Shown here piece after piece: positions 27,801-34,264 of a stretch of DNA of 64,000 nucleotides. This DNA is from an uncultured Dorea sp. (GTDB lineage: Bacteria; Bacillota; Clostridia; Lachnospirales; Lachnospiraceae). Made by a program: the position numbers and the translations under genes. The notes below the pieces were generated by a model, which worked only from the letters and a program-made list of their open reading frames with translations, ran no database searches and was not told the DNA's origin. Position 1 is the stretch's first letter, and the number at the start of each line of letters is the position of its first letter. Location: assembly GCA_948602995.1 (NCBI GenBank), contig CAPEBR010000002.1:176121-240120 (forward strand). The letters run 5' to 3'.

Positions 27801-28298
27801 GGACTTTCCAGAAAAATCGCAGCAGGAAAGAAGGTAAAACTCTCTGTAAAGGTTTCTCCGGCTAATGCGGCGAACAAAGGCGTTACGTGGAAATCCAGCA
27901 ATAAGAAGGTTGCAACAGTAAACAGCGCCGGTGTTGTTACGATGAAGAAAAACTCCGGCGGTAAGAAGGTGACGATTACCGCAACAGCCAGGGATGGAAG
28001 TAAGGTAAAAGCAACATATAAGATTACCTCCATGAAAGGCAGAGTGACAAAGATTTCGATGAAAGGAAAGAAAACCGTTAAGGCCGGAAAATCATTGAAG
28101 CTGAAGGCTGTGGTCAAAGCGGGAAAGAAAGCGAACAAGAAGCTCAGATGGACGACCAGCAATAAGAAATACGCAACAGTAAGCAGTTCCGGAAAGGTAA
28201 AGGCCTTTAAAGCCGGAAAAGGCAAAACAGTAAAGATTACTGCAGCGGCAACAGATGGGACAGGAAAAAAGAAGTCCATCAAAATCAGAATAAAATAG
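21846..28298 (+). CDS. Giant secreted GH43 glycosidase with CBM, ricin-type, FIVAR and Big2 modules
   Basis: A protein of 2150 residues. Signal peptide 1-28 (ends QAEAA). GH43 five-bladed catalytic domain at about 34-375, with the catalytic base Asp in NGADPTIVRG, a second Asp in YRIDGAWYIYYSS and the general acid Glu in NVDEGAAVVEHGGK. Carbohydrate-binding beta-sandwiches (CBM6/35-like, each opening with YEAE or a similar motif) lie near 384, 512, 726, 1064 and 1217. A ricin-B-like trefoil lies at about 863-1030 (NQKWKLIDIGNGYW, QQWKLERVGNHYKLINR). Nine FIVAR repeats cover about 1356-1960. Two Big2-like domains and a basic tail cover 1978-2150, with no sortase motif, so retention may rely on the repeats or the basic tail. 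A strong AAGGAGG precedes the ATG. It is the last gene of the locus. Substrate is probably an arabinose- or xylose-containing glycan, by family only. Confidence 0.92.
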   Translation: MRTMKKWILLAFTLVMVLASLPAYQAEAAVSGQYTNPLMNGADPTIVRGEDGYFYSGFGTDNDIYIKRSETLLGLSTAESHLVYKNERKGNPDGNKNYYIWGPYIYRIDGAWYIYYSSSTENDFGWGHPSSYVLENTSSDPFKGEWKLKGKNSNIDDFDGNESEKEGLMNTESYGLACGIVTIAGERYFTYTKYEYFKNEPGNTKFNECPTIVKMENPWTLTGKECTVARPSYDWELHGDNVDEGAAVVEHGGKVYFAHSSSSFTNDNYCVGLSVCDLNACEDQDKLADYVMNENNWKKSTTPILSRSDENNSFGPGSPLFVKSPDETEDWLIYHAGPIGGQTATDRRVRAQKINWTDDGQINLGIPSNPNTVLDLPSGEIKTDVYEAEDARSENVTKMLFNNTAKASGSGYMKYDKDNGYVEFDVTMNKEGTYALAFRYNNLGDAAEAKVSVNEEDAGTLSFGANGKYEVDLNSSRLYNVSLKEGANKIRLTVDKASQLALDAMVITKTVSYDAKEAELTNGAGIEGDHVGQMYNSDATITFTVDVPASGYYAVDLCYADDHPANETKYATIYVNDKKAAESALFPTGGWNVPGNRMDNLYLKKGKNKIAYVNHKTEDGGNTADVNYYSIAVSETVTNTYAPGADSTFNVDVESEAIYDVTFTYDSKNAGNATVTVNDNTPKQIPVTSGSSQTATAALKLKAGENTLKFEGADARSVYVSRRVPWRYQAENAELKDAEVQSNQLYYVGTGFAGDFAKAGSSVKFTANVAYSGTHTVDLRYSHVGEGNKTITLYINGQKVKQITLARTESLDAWTESQEEVYLRAGKNVVEYRVDEGDTGGINIDEIVIDRYATGATTAEIGKLTAGEVYVIRDKNSSLSADIDGYSPDAGRRIHLWYYLGNNNQKWKLIDIGNGYWAFQGTYGSKRFSVKEDEIDGVKCYTAVTADVNKEDSAQQWKLERVGNHYKLINRMAAEEAKKDMVLSVYNDSKETDATLYLAEYTEGKDSQLFSVDGGIRSEDTGEVKEIQNEQSADDYAPNGSQYEVTDPVIPEKFDPSVTVKDGSALRYEAENAALEKGAVLATDHKGYSGSGFVGGMYNGDASITFKINVETAGNYTLALGYSYGFDGKGAAATYLNGEKIDPAPLPSSGNWDTWSESTFNLDLREGVNTIVFLNRSEEADGLKGDANYDYLDVSKYPNTVAADETHYTRLDGGTGKRYEAEDAVLAGSAVESDHQGFSGSGYVGKMYVGSAKFEIQVAVEEAGEYDLQLRYANGHGEDVEDKCAAVFVNGKYEQAISLPKTGSWGTWGTTERVKLKLNAGVSTIAFVNSSYYAGHAADVNYDYLDLFVKMTSEPANKNALEAAMERPKGLEETDYTAASWAALQDAVKTAEAVWKKEEATQEEVNAATQGLRDALEKLVWIDKSGLEDAIKRAREKREADYTAASWAAMQEALAKANTVEANRDAVQEVIDQATFELNDAIWKLEAANEVNKNALKAAIERTKKLTATNYTAASWTAMQTALAAANEAVDSGAVSQAEVDAATAGLRKALDELVWVDKSGLKNAIERAGERKEGDYQDKAEEWAAMQTALAEAEAVYENADAVQDEVDAATDKLSSALRALDAEGTVNKNELSAAIDRKKNLKETDYTAASWAVLQQALEKASEVMESEAATQAEVNEATIALREAFTRLVWADKSGLKNAIERAGERNEANYTAASWAAMQAALEKAKAVAANADAVQLEIDQATFELSEALRKLETKTGVNKDALSAAIDRTKELKETDYTAASWAALQEALKTANGAMESETLTQEEVNTAAELLRAAIRELARVDKSGLQAAIDRANERKEEEYTKESWSAMQAALAKAKEVYENANAVQKEIDAATFELSEALRNLKYAEPEKEALNSAINSAKALKKEDYTPEAWAVFQKALADAEAVFNNPSATKEQRAAAASALQKAIEEVKKHSVNQTVNPPVNEAVKVNKITISGLSRKIAAGKKVKLSVKVSPANAANKGVTWKSSNKKVATVNSAGVVTMKKNSGGKKVTITATARDGSKVKATYKITSMKGRVTKISMKGKKTVKAGKSLKLKAVVKAGKKANKKLRWTTSNKKYATVSSSGKVKAFKAGKGKTVKITAAATDGTGKKKSIKIRIK
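25914..27730 (+). repeat. FIVAR-encoding tandem repeat array
   Basis: Nine units of about 69 codons alternate between two types, opening NK(N/D)xL and DKSGL, so the larger period is about 410-420 bp. Runs such as ACGGCAGCAAGCTGGGC recur almost unchanged, which points to recent unequal recombination and to variable copy number between strains. Confidence 0.8.
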
Positions 28299-28308
28299 TT
28301 CAATATAA

Positions 28309-28334
28309 AGGGCTGCCAGGAAAAGGGCAGCCCT
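28309..28334. terminator. Terminator hairpin at the end of the GH43 locus
   Basis: AGGGCTGCC and GGCAGCCCT form a perfect 9-bp stem with an 8-nt loop, 11 bp after the stop and before a convergent gene. No T-run follows on the + strand, but an A/T-rich flank is present, and it may serve the - strand transcript. Confidence 0.65.
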
Positions 28335-28420
28335 AAATGCCAATCGGCGGGACACCTGCTACGGAATCTCTGCCCCATCGCTTGTGTACAGGCCAGACAT
28401 AGGACTGAACAGGCGCTTAT

Positions 28421-29281
28421 CTAGTCGGATCTCAAAGAGGAATACATGGCCACGCCCAGGATTACCGCTCCGCCAGTCAGCTCCCGTATATTCGGAACTT
28501 CTCCAAGAAACAAGAGGGCATAGAAGATTCCGTAGACGGTCTCCATCCCGGATATGATCCCGGCGGTCTGTGCCTTTACATTTTTCTGTGCCGTCACATA
28601 GAGGGAATGGGCGAAGGCCGTACAGACAAGTCCCACGAATGCAATTCCGGCAAGATCCTGGGGCCGCCATGTTGTTTCCACGAGAAAAAGGGCAGGGAAA
28701 AGGACTATGGCGGCAGAGCCCTGCTCATACAGACAGATGGTCCGGGCTTCATACCGGGATGAGAAGTAACGATTCGCAAGTGTCAGGACGGCATAAGTAA
28801 AGCTTGAGATCAATCCCCAGACAATTCCGACGGTAGTATGGTTGCCCATAGAGAATTCGGGAATGGTAATCAGAACCCCAATAAACAGAAGCAGGGCGCT
28901 GACCAGTCCCTGCCCGCGTATTCTCTCATGAAATACAAGCGGTTCCAGGAAGGTGAGGAAGAGTGGGAAGGTGGAAAAGGTGATTGTCCCGATTGCCACA
29001 GTCGATACCTGTATGGACTGGAAGAAGGTAGTCCAGTGAACCGCCATAACTGTGCCGGCTGCGATGATGAGGCATACATCCCTGCCTGAATTCAGACGCA
29101 GCCGGTCCTTTTTAATGATGGCAATCAAAAGAAGGAGCAGGGAAGAGCAGATGACCCTTCCGAGTGCCGTGATGACTGCAGATACTGCTACAAACTGTGC
29201 GGCAACACCGGCCAGCCCGAAAAGCATGACGGCAATGTGCAGGTACAGGATGCTTTTGTTAAAATACTTATGTGTGCCCAT
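28421..29281 (-). CDS. EamA/DMT-superfamily transporter
   Basis: A ten-helix membrane protein of about 286 residues made of two EamA repeats (about 10-140 and 150-285), with typical motifs LGRVICSSLLLL, HWTTFFQSIQVSTVAIGTITFSTFPLF (first repeat) and TAFAHSLYVTAQKNVKAQTAGIISGMETVYGIFYALLFLGE (second repeat). Members export or exchange small metabolites such as amino acids or nucleotide precursors. I choose the internal Met (MGTHKYF, 29281) because the first in-frame ATG is followed by AAAGGAGCC, which reads as the ribosome-binding site of the second. The gene stands alone, convergent to the GH43 gene. Substrate unknown. Confidence 0.88.
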   Translation of the reverse strand: MGTHKYFNKSILYLHIAVMLFGLAGVAAQFVAVSAVITALGRVICSSLLLLLIAIIKKDRLRLNSGRDVCLIIAAGTVMAVHWTTFFQSIQVSTVAIGTITFSTFPLFLTFLEPLVFHERIRGQGLVSALLLFIGVLITIPEFSMGNHTTVGIVWGLISSFTYAVLTLANRYFSSRYEARTICLYEQGSAAIVLFPALFLVETTWRPQDLAGIAFVGLVCTAFAHSLYVTAQKNVKAQTAGIISGMETVYGIFYALLFLGEVPNIRELTGGAVILGVAMYSSLRSD

Positions 29282-29297
29282 GAAGGCTCCTTTCATT

Positions 29298-29342
29298 TTA
29301 AATGGATTTGCGAATGTTACTGTGAACGGAGTGAACAGTAAC
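29298..29342. repeat. Family A element, truncated copy
   Basis: ATGGATTTGCGAA is followed by the 27-bp terminal palindrome (arms GTTACTGTGAAC and GTGAACAGTAAC), as in the right end of the copy at 54951. The left half of the element is absent. It lies just upstream of the EamA start. Confidence 0.75.
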
Positions 29343-29551
29343 TATTTATGAGTCAGTTACTCTGTGTCTTACATGATATTATTGTAGCATAAAGGGGGTT
29401 TTAAATCTAACATTTATATTCTGTATTCCCTAAACTCTTTAAACATGGTATACTGTAAATAATGAAACATTTGGCGCATTCTTAATGGAATGTAGTTCCT
29501 ATGTAACGACTCAGCAGTTACATTCTTATTATAAAAGCAGGGGGGATTGGA

Positions 29552-29713
29552 ATGACAGAACAATTGATAAAGGAAATTAAGCATATTCAGAAGTGCCTGA
29601 TCAACAAGGAGATGACTGGTGAAGACTGGGAGGAGAAGATGGAAGCTGTCAAGAAGCTTGAGGATGTGTCCACCTATCTGAAGGACGCACTCGGAAGGGG
29701 TATTGAGTTTTGA
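29552..29713 (+). CDS. Small acidic helical protein (53 residues)
   Basis: The frame ATG..TGA encodes MTEQLIKEIKHIQKCLINK then a Glu/Lys-rich helix ending LKDALGRGIEF. GGGGGGATT stands 5 nt before the ATG, a good ribosome-binding site. Its TGA overlaps the next gene's TTG start as TTGA, so translation is coupled to the HAD phosphatase. No family recognised. Coding status is supported by the site, the overlap and the regular amphipathic pattern, but a leader-peptide role is also possible. Confidence 0.6.
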   Translation: MTEQLIKEIKHIQKCLINKEMTGEDWEEKMEAVKKLEDVSTYLKDALGRGIEF

Positions 29714-30357
29714 TTTCAGGGCTTGTATTTGATATGGACGGGCTGCTTCTGGATTCGGAGAGAATTGTAAAGCGCTCCTGGGAGGAAGCAGGAAATGAGA
29801 TGGGAATTCCTGGTATGGGGGAACATATCTTTCATACACTGGGGTTTAACCGGGCAGGAAGAGATGCATATTTCAGGAAAGCGCTGGGTGAAGATTTTGG
29901 GATAGCAGAATTTTCAGAGAGGATGAGCAGATTCTTTTACCGAATCGTGGATGAAGAAGGTCTGCCTCTTAAGCCTGGTGTGAAAGAACTTCTTCCTTAT
30001 GCAAAGAACAGGGGATATAAGCTTGCCGTTGCCACCTCCTCAGGACGGGAGTATAGTACGAAGATGCTGAAGGAAGCAGGGATATATACATACTTTGACG
30101 GGGGCGTGTTTGGAGATATGGTGCAGAATTCTAAGCCTCATCCCGAGATATACAGAAAGGCATGCGAAAGCATTGATACGCCGCCAGAGTGCTGTCTCGC
30201 CTTCGAGGACGCCCCGGCAGGCATACGCTCTGCCCATGATGCAGGGCTTAAGGTGATTGCAGTTCCGGATCTTCTGGAGCCGCCAAAGGAAGTACTGCCG
30301 ATGATCTATCGAAGATATGAGACACTCCTGGATGTGATTCCGTTTCTTGATTCATAG
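29710..30357 (+). CDS. HAD-family phosphatase / beta-phosphoglucomutase-like hydrolase
   Basis: A 215-residue HAD hydrolase with nucleophile motif FDMDGLLLDSE (Asp9 and Asp11), motif II ATSSGREY, Lys in NSKPHPEIYRKA and acids in AFEDAPAGIRSA. The small helical cap (about 17-85) marks the subgroup with beta-PGM and phosphoglycolate phosphatase. The substrate-specific cap residues of true beta-PGM (as in the pgmB at 12078) are not evident, so it is more likely a general sugar-phosphate phosphatase. The start is a TTG overlapping the stop of the 53-residue gene, with AAGGGG at proper spacing; no in-frame ATG exists before motif I. A strong terminator follows. Confidence 0.87.
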   Translation: MISGLVFDMDGLLLDSERIVKRSWEEAGNEMGIPGMGEHIFHTLGFNRAGRDAYFRKALGEDFGIAEFSERMSRFFYRIVDEEGLPLKPGVKELLPYAKNRGYKLAVATSSGREYSTKMLKEAGIYTYFDGGVFGDMVQNSKPHPEIYRKACESIDTPPECCLAFEDAPAGIRSAHDAGLKVIAVPDLLEPPKEVLPMIYRRYETLLDVIPFLDS

Positions 30358-30365
30358 TCCGGAAC

Positions 30366-30420
30366 GAAAAAAAGGCGGCGGTTGAAAAAATGTGATATTT
30401 TTCAACCGCCGCCTTTTTCG
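30366..30420. terminator. Strong bidirectional intrinsic terminator
   Basis: Long stem: AAAAAGGCGGCGGTTGAAAAA pairs with the complementary right arm ending in CCGCCGCCTTTTT. It separates the HAD gene from the convergent rubredoxin gene. Confidence 0.92.
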
Positions 30421-30441
30421 TTAAAGACTACCGGACAAAGT

Positions 30442-30600
30442 CTACTCCTCTACAAACACACTTTTATCCATGCCGCAGACCGGGCATACCCAGTCTTCCG
30501 GAATATCCTCAAATGCAGTTCCTGGTGCAATTCCATTATCCGGATCACCGACTTCCGGATCATATACATATCCGCATGGCTCGCATACATATTTTTTCAT
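30442..30600 (-). CDS. Rubredoxin
   Basis: A 52-residue iron protein, too short for the usual ORF cut-off. The Fe(SCys)4 site is formed by CEPC with GYVYDPEVGDP after it, and by CPVCGMDK near the C-terminus. The intervening segment GIAPGTAFEDIPEDW is diagnostic of rubredoxins. It carries single electrons at low potential in the cytosol, usually to superoxide reductase, rubrerythrin or flavodiiron proteins in anaerobes. GGAGG lies 9 nt upstream of the ATG. It is monocistronic, ends at the shared terminator, and no partner gene is adjacent. Assignment is certain. Confidence 0.95.
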   Translation of the reverse strand: MKKYVCEPCGYVYDPEVGDPDNGIAPGTAFEDIPEDWVCPVCGMDKSVFVEE

Positions 30601-30689
30601 GATTATTACCTCCATCTTAAAGCTATAGTTTTATTACCTTTATAGGATACACCAAAACACTTAATATATCTATAGGAAATTACATAAAT

Positions 30690-31589
30690 TTTACCACCTT
30701 TGAAGAGGATGGTCATTCATGGGATGGCGACAGCTTCTGGGGAGCGGACCATGTCGGATTCGTATGCGAATGGGACTATGAATTTTCCACAGTTGATGCG
30801 GTGGAAAAGGATATGAAGACAAAACATGACGGGGACTTATCTGGTTCTGAGTATGAATTTTTACAGGCAAAAATAACAAAAACAACAGCGTCCTCACTAG
30901 AGCGTTTTTGAAAATTCATTCCTGCCACCTGCACGCCCCACTTTGCGGCTAATTTGCCCCGCATTCAGTCAGCGTAGCCCACTACGCCTCCTTCATTTGG
31001 GGCAAATTCCCCACAATTTGTGACGCACATTTGGCAGAAAGCAATTTTCAAACACGCTCTAAAGCTTTCCTGGAAAAAGATCCGCTCTGCCGATGGTTAT
31101 ATGATTTATGGAAACAGGTGTGGAAAGAAGAATGCGTATCAGCATATTCTGACGATTGAAAAACCAAATTCTACAGGCTATACCATGAAAAAACTAAAAA
31201 AGGGTGCGTATTATAAATACTTTGTTGTTGCTTATAAAAATGTAGGAGGCGGCAAAGCCGTAATTACAATCTCAAAGACAATTCATTCCACGACAAAAGG
31301 TGGAAAATATGGAAATGCAAAAAGTGTTAAAATTACAAAATTAGGCACTTCGAAAAGCACATCCCAGATATCCTTAAAGCCCGGGAAGTCTGCGTTAATT
31401 AAGGGGAAATCAATAAAAAAAGATAAAAAGATACGCAGCCACAGAGGGCTCGCATATGAATCAACTAAGCCGTCTGTAGCCGCGGTTACAAAGAAGGGGA
31501 AGATAAAAGCAAAATCTAAGGGCACTTGTAAAATATTCGTTTATGCACAAAATGGCGTTGCAAAAGTAATTAAGGTCACTGTTAAATAG
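30690..31589 (+). pseudogene. Surface protein gene (fn3-like plus Big2) broken by a TA-flanked MITE, 5' end lost
   Basis: An upstream open segment without start codon (30690-30897; ...FEEDGHSWDGDSFWGADHVG...LQAKITKTTASS) stops inside the inserted element at 30900-31059. The downstream segment (31062-31589) continues KLSWKKIRSADGYMIYGN, a fibronectin type III-like strand pattern, then a Big2-like domain (KSVKITKLG..., STKPSVAAVTKKGKIKAKSKGTCKIFVYA). Removing the element together with one TA joins TCA-CTA-AAG-CTT in frame as S-L-K-L, giving the usual fn3 sequence. The ATG at 31020 lies within the element, so the 189-residue frame starting there is probably not expressed. The 3' end overlaps the convergent methyltransferase gene by 8 bp. 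Related Big2 domains occur in three other genes of this window. Confidence 0.8.
30900..31059. mobile_element. Family C MITE, full 160-bp copy with TA target duplication
   Basis: Flanked by TA at 30898-30899 and 31060-31061. Terminal inverted repeats of 27 bp have four mismatches (GAGCGTTTTTGAAAATT at left, AATTTTCAAACACGCTC at right). It encodes no transposase, so it depends on one in trans; TA duplication is the habit of IS630/Tc1-mariner elements. Shorter relatives lie at 51652-51680 and 62501-62562. Confidence 0.88.
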
Positions 31590-32448
31590 CAGCAGTTTCC
31601 CATCTCCCGGACGCCCCGCATGGAAGTATCAGGCCAGAATGTGTTACCGGGAGTCCGATTTCCTGAGAATCCACGCGACCGCCGAATTTGCCAAGCTCTG
31701 TGCCAAGCATATAAGTCAGTACAGAAGGAGCTAGTCCCGTTGTATAGGAATTAATCAGAAAGAACAACGGATCATCAGACAGAATCTGAGTGCATAGCTG
31801 AATCAGCGGATGGATCGCATCCTCAATTTTCCAGATCTCACCTTTCGGCCCCCGTCCATAGGACGGGGGATCCATGATAACCGCATCATAATGGTTCCCT
31901 CTGCGGATTTCCCTTTCCACAAATTTTACACAGTCATCCACAAGCCAGCGGACCGGCCTGTCCGAAAGTCCGGAGGAAGCAGCATTTTCCTTCGCCCAGC
32001 CAACCATCCCCTTCGAGGCGTCAACATGAGTGACAGACGCGCCTGCCGCTGCAGCAGCCAGGGTAGCGCCGCCAGTATATGCAAAAAGATTCAGAACCTT
32101 AACAGGCCGTCCCGCTGTCCTGATCTTTTCCGAAAACCAGTCCCAGTTCGCCGCCTGTTCCGGGAACAGTCCGGTATGTTTGAAGCTGAAAGGTTTCAGA
32201 TTAAAAGTAAGACCATGATAGTGAATCTGCCATTGCTCAGGAAGTCTATGGAATTCCCATTCACCGCCGCCCTTTTTGCTGCGGTGGTAGTGACCGTTCA
32301 TCTGTGTCCATCCCTTCAGAGTCCTCGGAGTGTCCCAGATCACCTGTGGGTCCGGACGTACCAGAATATAATCACCCCAACGCTCCAGTTTCTCTCCCTT
32401 ACTGCAGTCAAGTACCTCATAATCCATCCATCTATCTGCAATCCACAT
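31582..32448 (-). CDS. Class I SAM-dependent methyltransferase, RlmI/RlmK-like (probable rRNA methyltransferase)
   Basis: A 288-residue protein. An N-terminal segment (about 1-90) with beta-rich WGDYILVRPDPQVIW and FNLKPFSFKHTGLFPEQAANWDW leads into a Rossmann methyltransferase domain. SAM motif I is VLNLFAYTGGATLAAAAAG, the acidic loop VDASKG, motif IV MDPPSYGRGPKGEIW (DPPSY). The DPPS signature and overall pattern match the family that methylates 23S rRNA (RlmI/RlmK-type). The N-terminal PUA domain of full RlmI is missing, so the length agrees with the short clostridial branch. It is convergent to the broken surface-protein gene, and its upstream region carries two palindromes. Target base not determinable. 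Confidence 0.86.
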   Translation of the reverse strand: MWIADRWMDYEVLDCSKGEKLERWGDYILVRPDPQVIWDTPRTLKGWTQMNGHYHRSKKGGGEWEFHRLPEQWQIHYHGLTFNLKPFSFKHTGLFPEQAANWDWFSEKIRTAGRPVKVLNLFAYTGGATLAAAAAGASVTHVDASKGMVGWAKENAASSGLSDRPVRWLVDDCVKFVEREIRRGNHYDAVIMDPPSYGRGPKGEIWKIEDAIHPLIQLCTQILSDDPLFFLINSYTTGLAPSVLTYMLGTELGKFGGRVDSQEIGLPVTHSGLILPCGASGRWETAAI

Positions 32449-32506
32449 AGTTTTTTATATCCTCCTGAGATTTCTTTAAGGAAGTATAACATAGGGACAG
32501 GTCATT

Positions 32507-32554
32507 TTCAATTGGGGACGGGGCATTTTTAAAAATGCCCCGTCCCCAATTGAA
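32507..32554. repeat. Family B palindrome (48 bp, perfect)
   Basis: Core arm GGGGACGGGGCATTTTT with its complement. The private flanks TTCAATT and AATTGAA extend the symmetry by seven bases. A partial half-copy (GGGACAGGTCATTTT) precedes it at 32494-32508. It sits in the divergent spacer between the methyltransferase and PHP genes. Confidence 0.8.
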
Positions 32555-32555
32555 G

Positions 32556-32594
32556 ATCTGAATCCATATAGATATTATCTATATGGATTCAGAT
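32556..32594. repeat. Perfect 39-nt palindrome, unrelated to family B
   Basis: The 19-nt arm ATCTGAATCCATATAGATA (32556-32574) is followed by one T and the exact complement (32576-32594). It lies one base after the family B palindrome and 100 bp upstream of the PHP gene. It may be an operator, a hairpin attenuator or another element end. Confidence 0.75.
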
Positions 32595-32693
32595 ATATAA
32601 AAAAACTCTATTTGAAGCTTGTGCATTATGTTTATATAATATAAGTAGTGTTTATTCCTTGTGATATCAGGGGATTTGGGAGGGAGGAGGATT

Positions 32694-33323
32694 ATGTTTA
32701 TTGATACGCACATGCATGAGATGACTTTTTCGAAGGACAGTTTTCTGAGGCTGGATGAGATGGTGCGGATTGGAAAGGAGAAGGGGCTTGGTGCGATCTG
32801 TATTACGGATCATGACAGTATGGGGCTTCGGGAGTATGCAAAGGAGTATACGGAGCGGACGGGTTTTCCGGTGTTTGTGGGAATTGAGTTTTTTTCTCTT
32901 CAGGGGGATATTGTGGCTCTGGGTATACAGGATTATCCGAAGGAGCGTGTGTCTGCCCAGGAGTTTATTGATCTGGTGAAGGAGCAGGGCGGGGTATGTT
33001 TTGCGGCGCATCCTTTTCGTAATAATAACCGGGGCCTTGAGGAGAAGCTGCGTGTCGTGAAGGGGCTTGACGGGCTGGAGGTGTTAAATGGCAGTACGTC
33101 TCCTGAAGCGTGCAGGAAGGCTGCCCGCTATGCAAGGGAGCTTAACCTGTTTACGCTTGGTTCCAGTGACTGTCATGTGCCGGAGAAGGTTGGCGTGTGC
33201 GCAACGTACTTTCCGGAAGAGGTGCGGACAATGGAGGAGTTCCTTGCGGTTTTTAAAAAGGGGGAGATGAAACCGGCATACTTCTCGGATGGTACATATC
33301 ATATTTTGGATGAAAGTTTTTAA
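32694..33323 (+). CDS. PHP-domain metal-dependent phosphoesterase
   Basis: A 209-residue PHP phosphoesterase. Metal ligands lie in DTHMHEM (residues 4-8), ITDHDS (about 42-47), GIEFFS, AAHPFR and SSDCHV, which together fit the trinuclear metal site of the family (histidinol phosphatase and TrpH/YciV-like). It probably hydrolyses a nucleotide or sugar phosphoester in the cytosol. I start at the ATG at 32694 following GGGAGGAGG, since the upstream GTG has no site and adds non-homologous residues. It lies between two palindromes and the selenium operon, with no clear operon partner. Substrate unknown. Confidence 0.88.
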   Translation: MFIDTHMHEMTFSKDSFLRLDEMVRIGKEKGLGAICITDHDSMGLREYAKEYTERTGFPVFVGIEFFSLQGDIVALGIQDYPKERVSAQEFIDLVKEQGGVCFAAHPFRNNNRGLEEKLRVVKGLDGLEVLNGSTSPEACRKAARYARELNLFTLGSSDCHVPEKVGVCATYFPEEVRTMEEFLAVFKKGEMKPAYFSDGTYHILDESF

Positions 33324-33452
33324 ATTGTAAATACCCCGTTTACCTTTTGGAATATCGGTGTTAAAATAATATTATTATTTTACCTGGCAATTATACGCGC
33401 CTGATATTCTGAAGAGGGCGGGAGTTATATAAAAAGAAAGGTGGAATCATTT

Positions 33453-34061
33453 ATGATTACAGTCAATGCAATGGGGGATAATTGTCCTGTCCCGGTTATT
33501 AAGACCAAAAAGGCAATGCAGGCGCTTACAGGGCCGGAGACAATTGAGGTTCTGGTTGACAATGAGATTGCGGTACAGAATGTATCCAAGATGGCAGCCA
33601 GTGCAGGCGGACAGGTTTCCTCTGAGAAGCTTGGGGACGCAGAGTTTAAGATCAGTATTGCAATGGAGGGCGCGCCGCGGGCAGAGGCTGCTGAGGAAGA
33701 GGCTGTATGTGCACCTGATGCGAGAAGCAATACGGTTGTGGCAGTATCCTCAGACCGCATGGGAAGCGGCAATGATGAGCTGGGGAAGGTTCTGATCAAG
33801 GGATTTATCTTTGCGGTTACACAGCTTGATACTCTGCCGAAAACCATGCTCTTCTATAACGGAGGAGCAACCCTTACAACAGAGGGCTCCGATTCGCTGG
33901 AGGATCTGAAGTCACTGGAGGCACAGGGCGTGGAGATCATGACATGCGGCACCTGTCTGGATTATTACGGGCTGAAGGACAAGCTTGCGGTAGGAAGCGT
34001 TACGAACATGTACAGCATTGTTGAGACAATGGCAAATGCAGGAAAGATTATAAAACCTTAA
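33453..34061 (+). CDS. yedF: YedF-type selenium metabolism sulfurtransferase-like protein
   Basis: About 202 residues. The N-terminal TusA-like domain (1-75) has active Cys in NCPVPVIKTKKAM. The C-terminal DsrE/DsrF-like domain (about 95-202) has FYNGGATLTTEGSDSLEDL and CGTCLDYYGLKDKLAVG. The family is a marker of selenium utilisation and occurs beside selD; a role in carrying reduced selenium as a persulfide/perselenide is suspected, not proven. I start at ATG 33453, because GAAAGGTGG is 8 nt upstream; a GTG at 33441 lies within that site. It is the first gene of the sel operon, 203 bp before selD. The spacer may hold a weak attenuator hairpin (about 34084-34126) and a TATAAT (34227-34232) without a proper -35. 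Confidence 0.92.
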   Translation: MITVNAMGDNCPVPVIKTKKAMQALTGPETIEVLVDNEIAVQNVSKMAASAGGQVSSEKLGDAEFKISIAMEGAPRAEAAEEEAVCAPDARSNTVVAVSSDRMGSGNDELGKVLIKGFIFAVTQLDTLPKTMLFYNGGATLTTEGSDSLEDLKSLEAQGVEIMTCGTCLDYYGLKDKLAVGSVTNMYSIVETMANAGKIIKP

Positions 34062-34264
34062 AAAACAGGAAATGCTAGTAAAGAAAGGGGGCTTTTCTCT
34101 GTATCGGCAGGAGAGCTCCTTTTCGAATACTTCCGGGAATCCGGCTGTGGTCACGACAGGGATCCTGCCATAACACAGGGAGTATTCTTATAGACAGACC
34201 GGGTGCGGCGGACTGCGGCGTTCCGGTATAATTTATCGAATAAAAATCAAGGAGGAAATAAGTC

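Noticed and set aside
27593..28378. 261-codon open frame on the - strand
   Set aside because: It lies opposite the FIVAR/Big2 part of the GH43 gene; its Phe/Leu/Val-rich composition is the mirror of Lys-rich codons, and it has no start site or family.
31020..31589. A separate 189-residue gene
   Set aside because: Its ATG lies inside the inserted MITE and the first codons translate element sequence; the frame belongs to the broken surface-protein gene.
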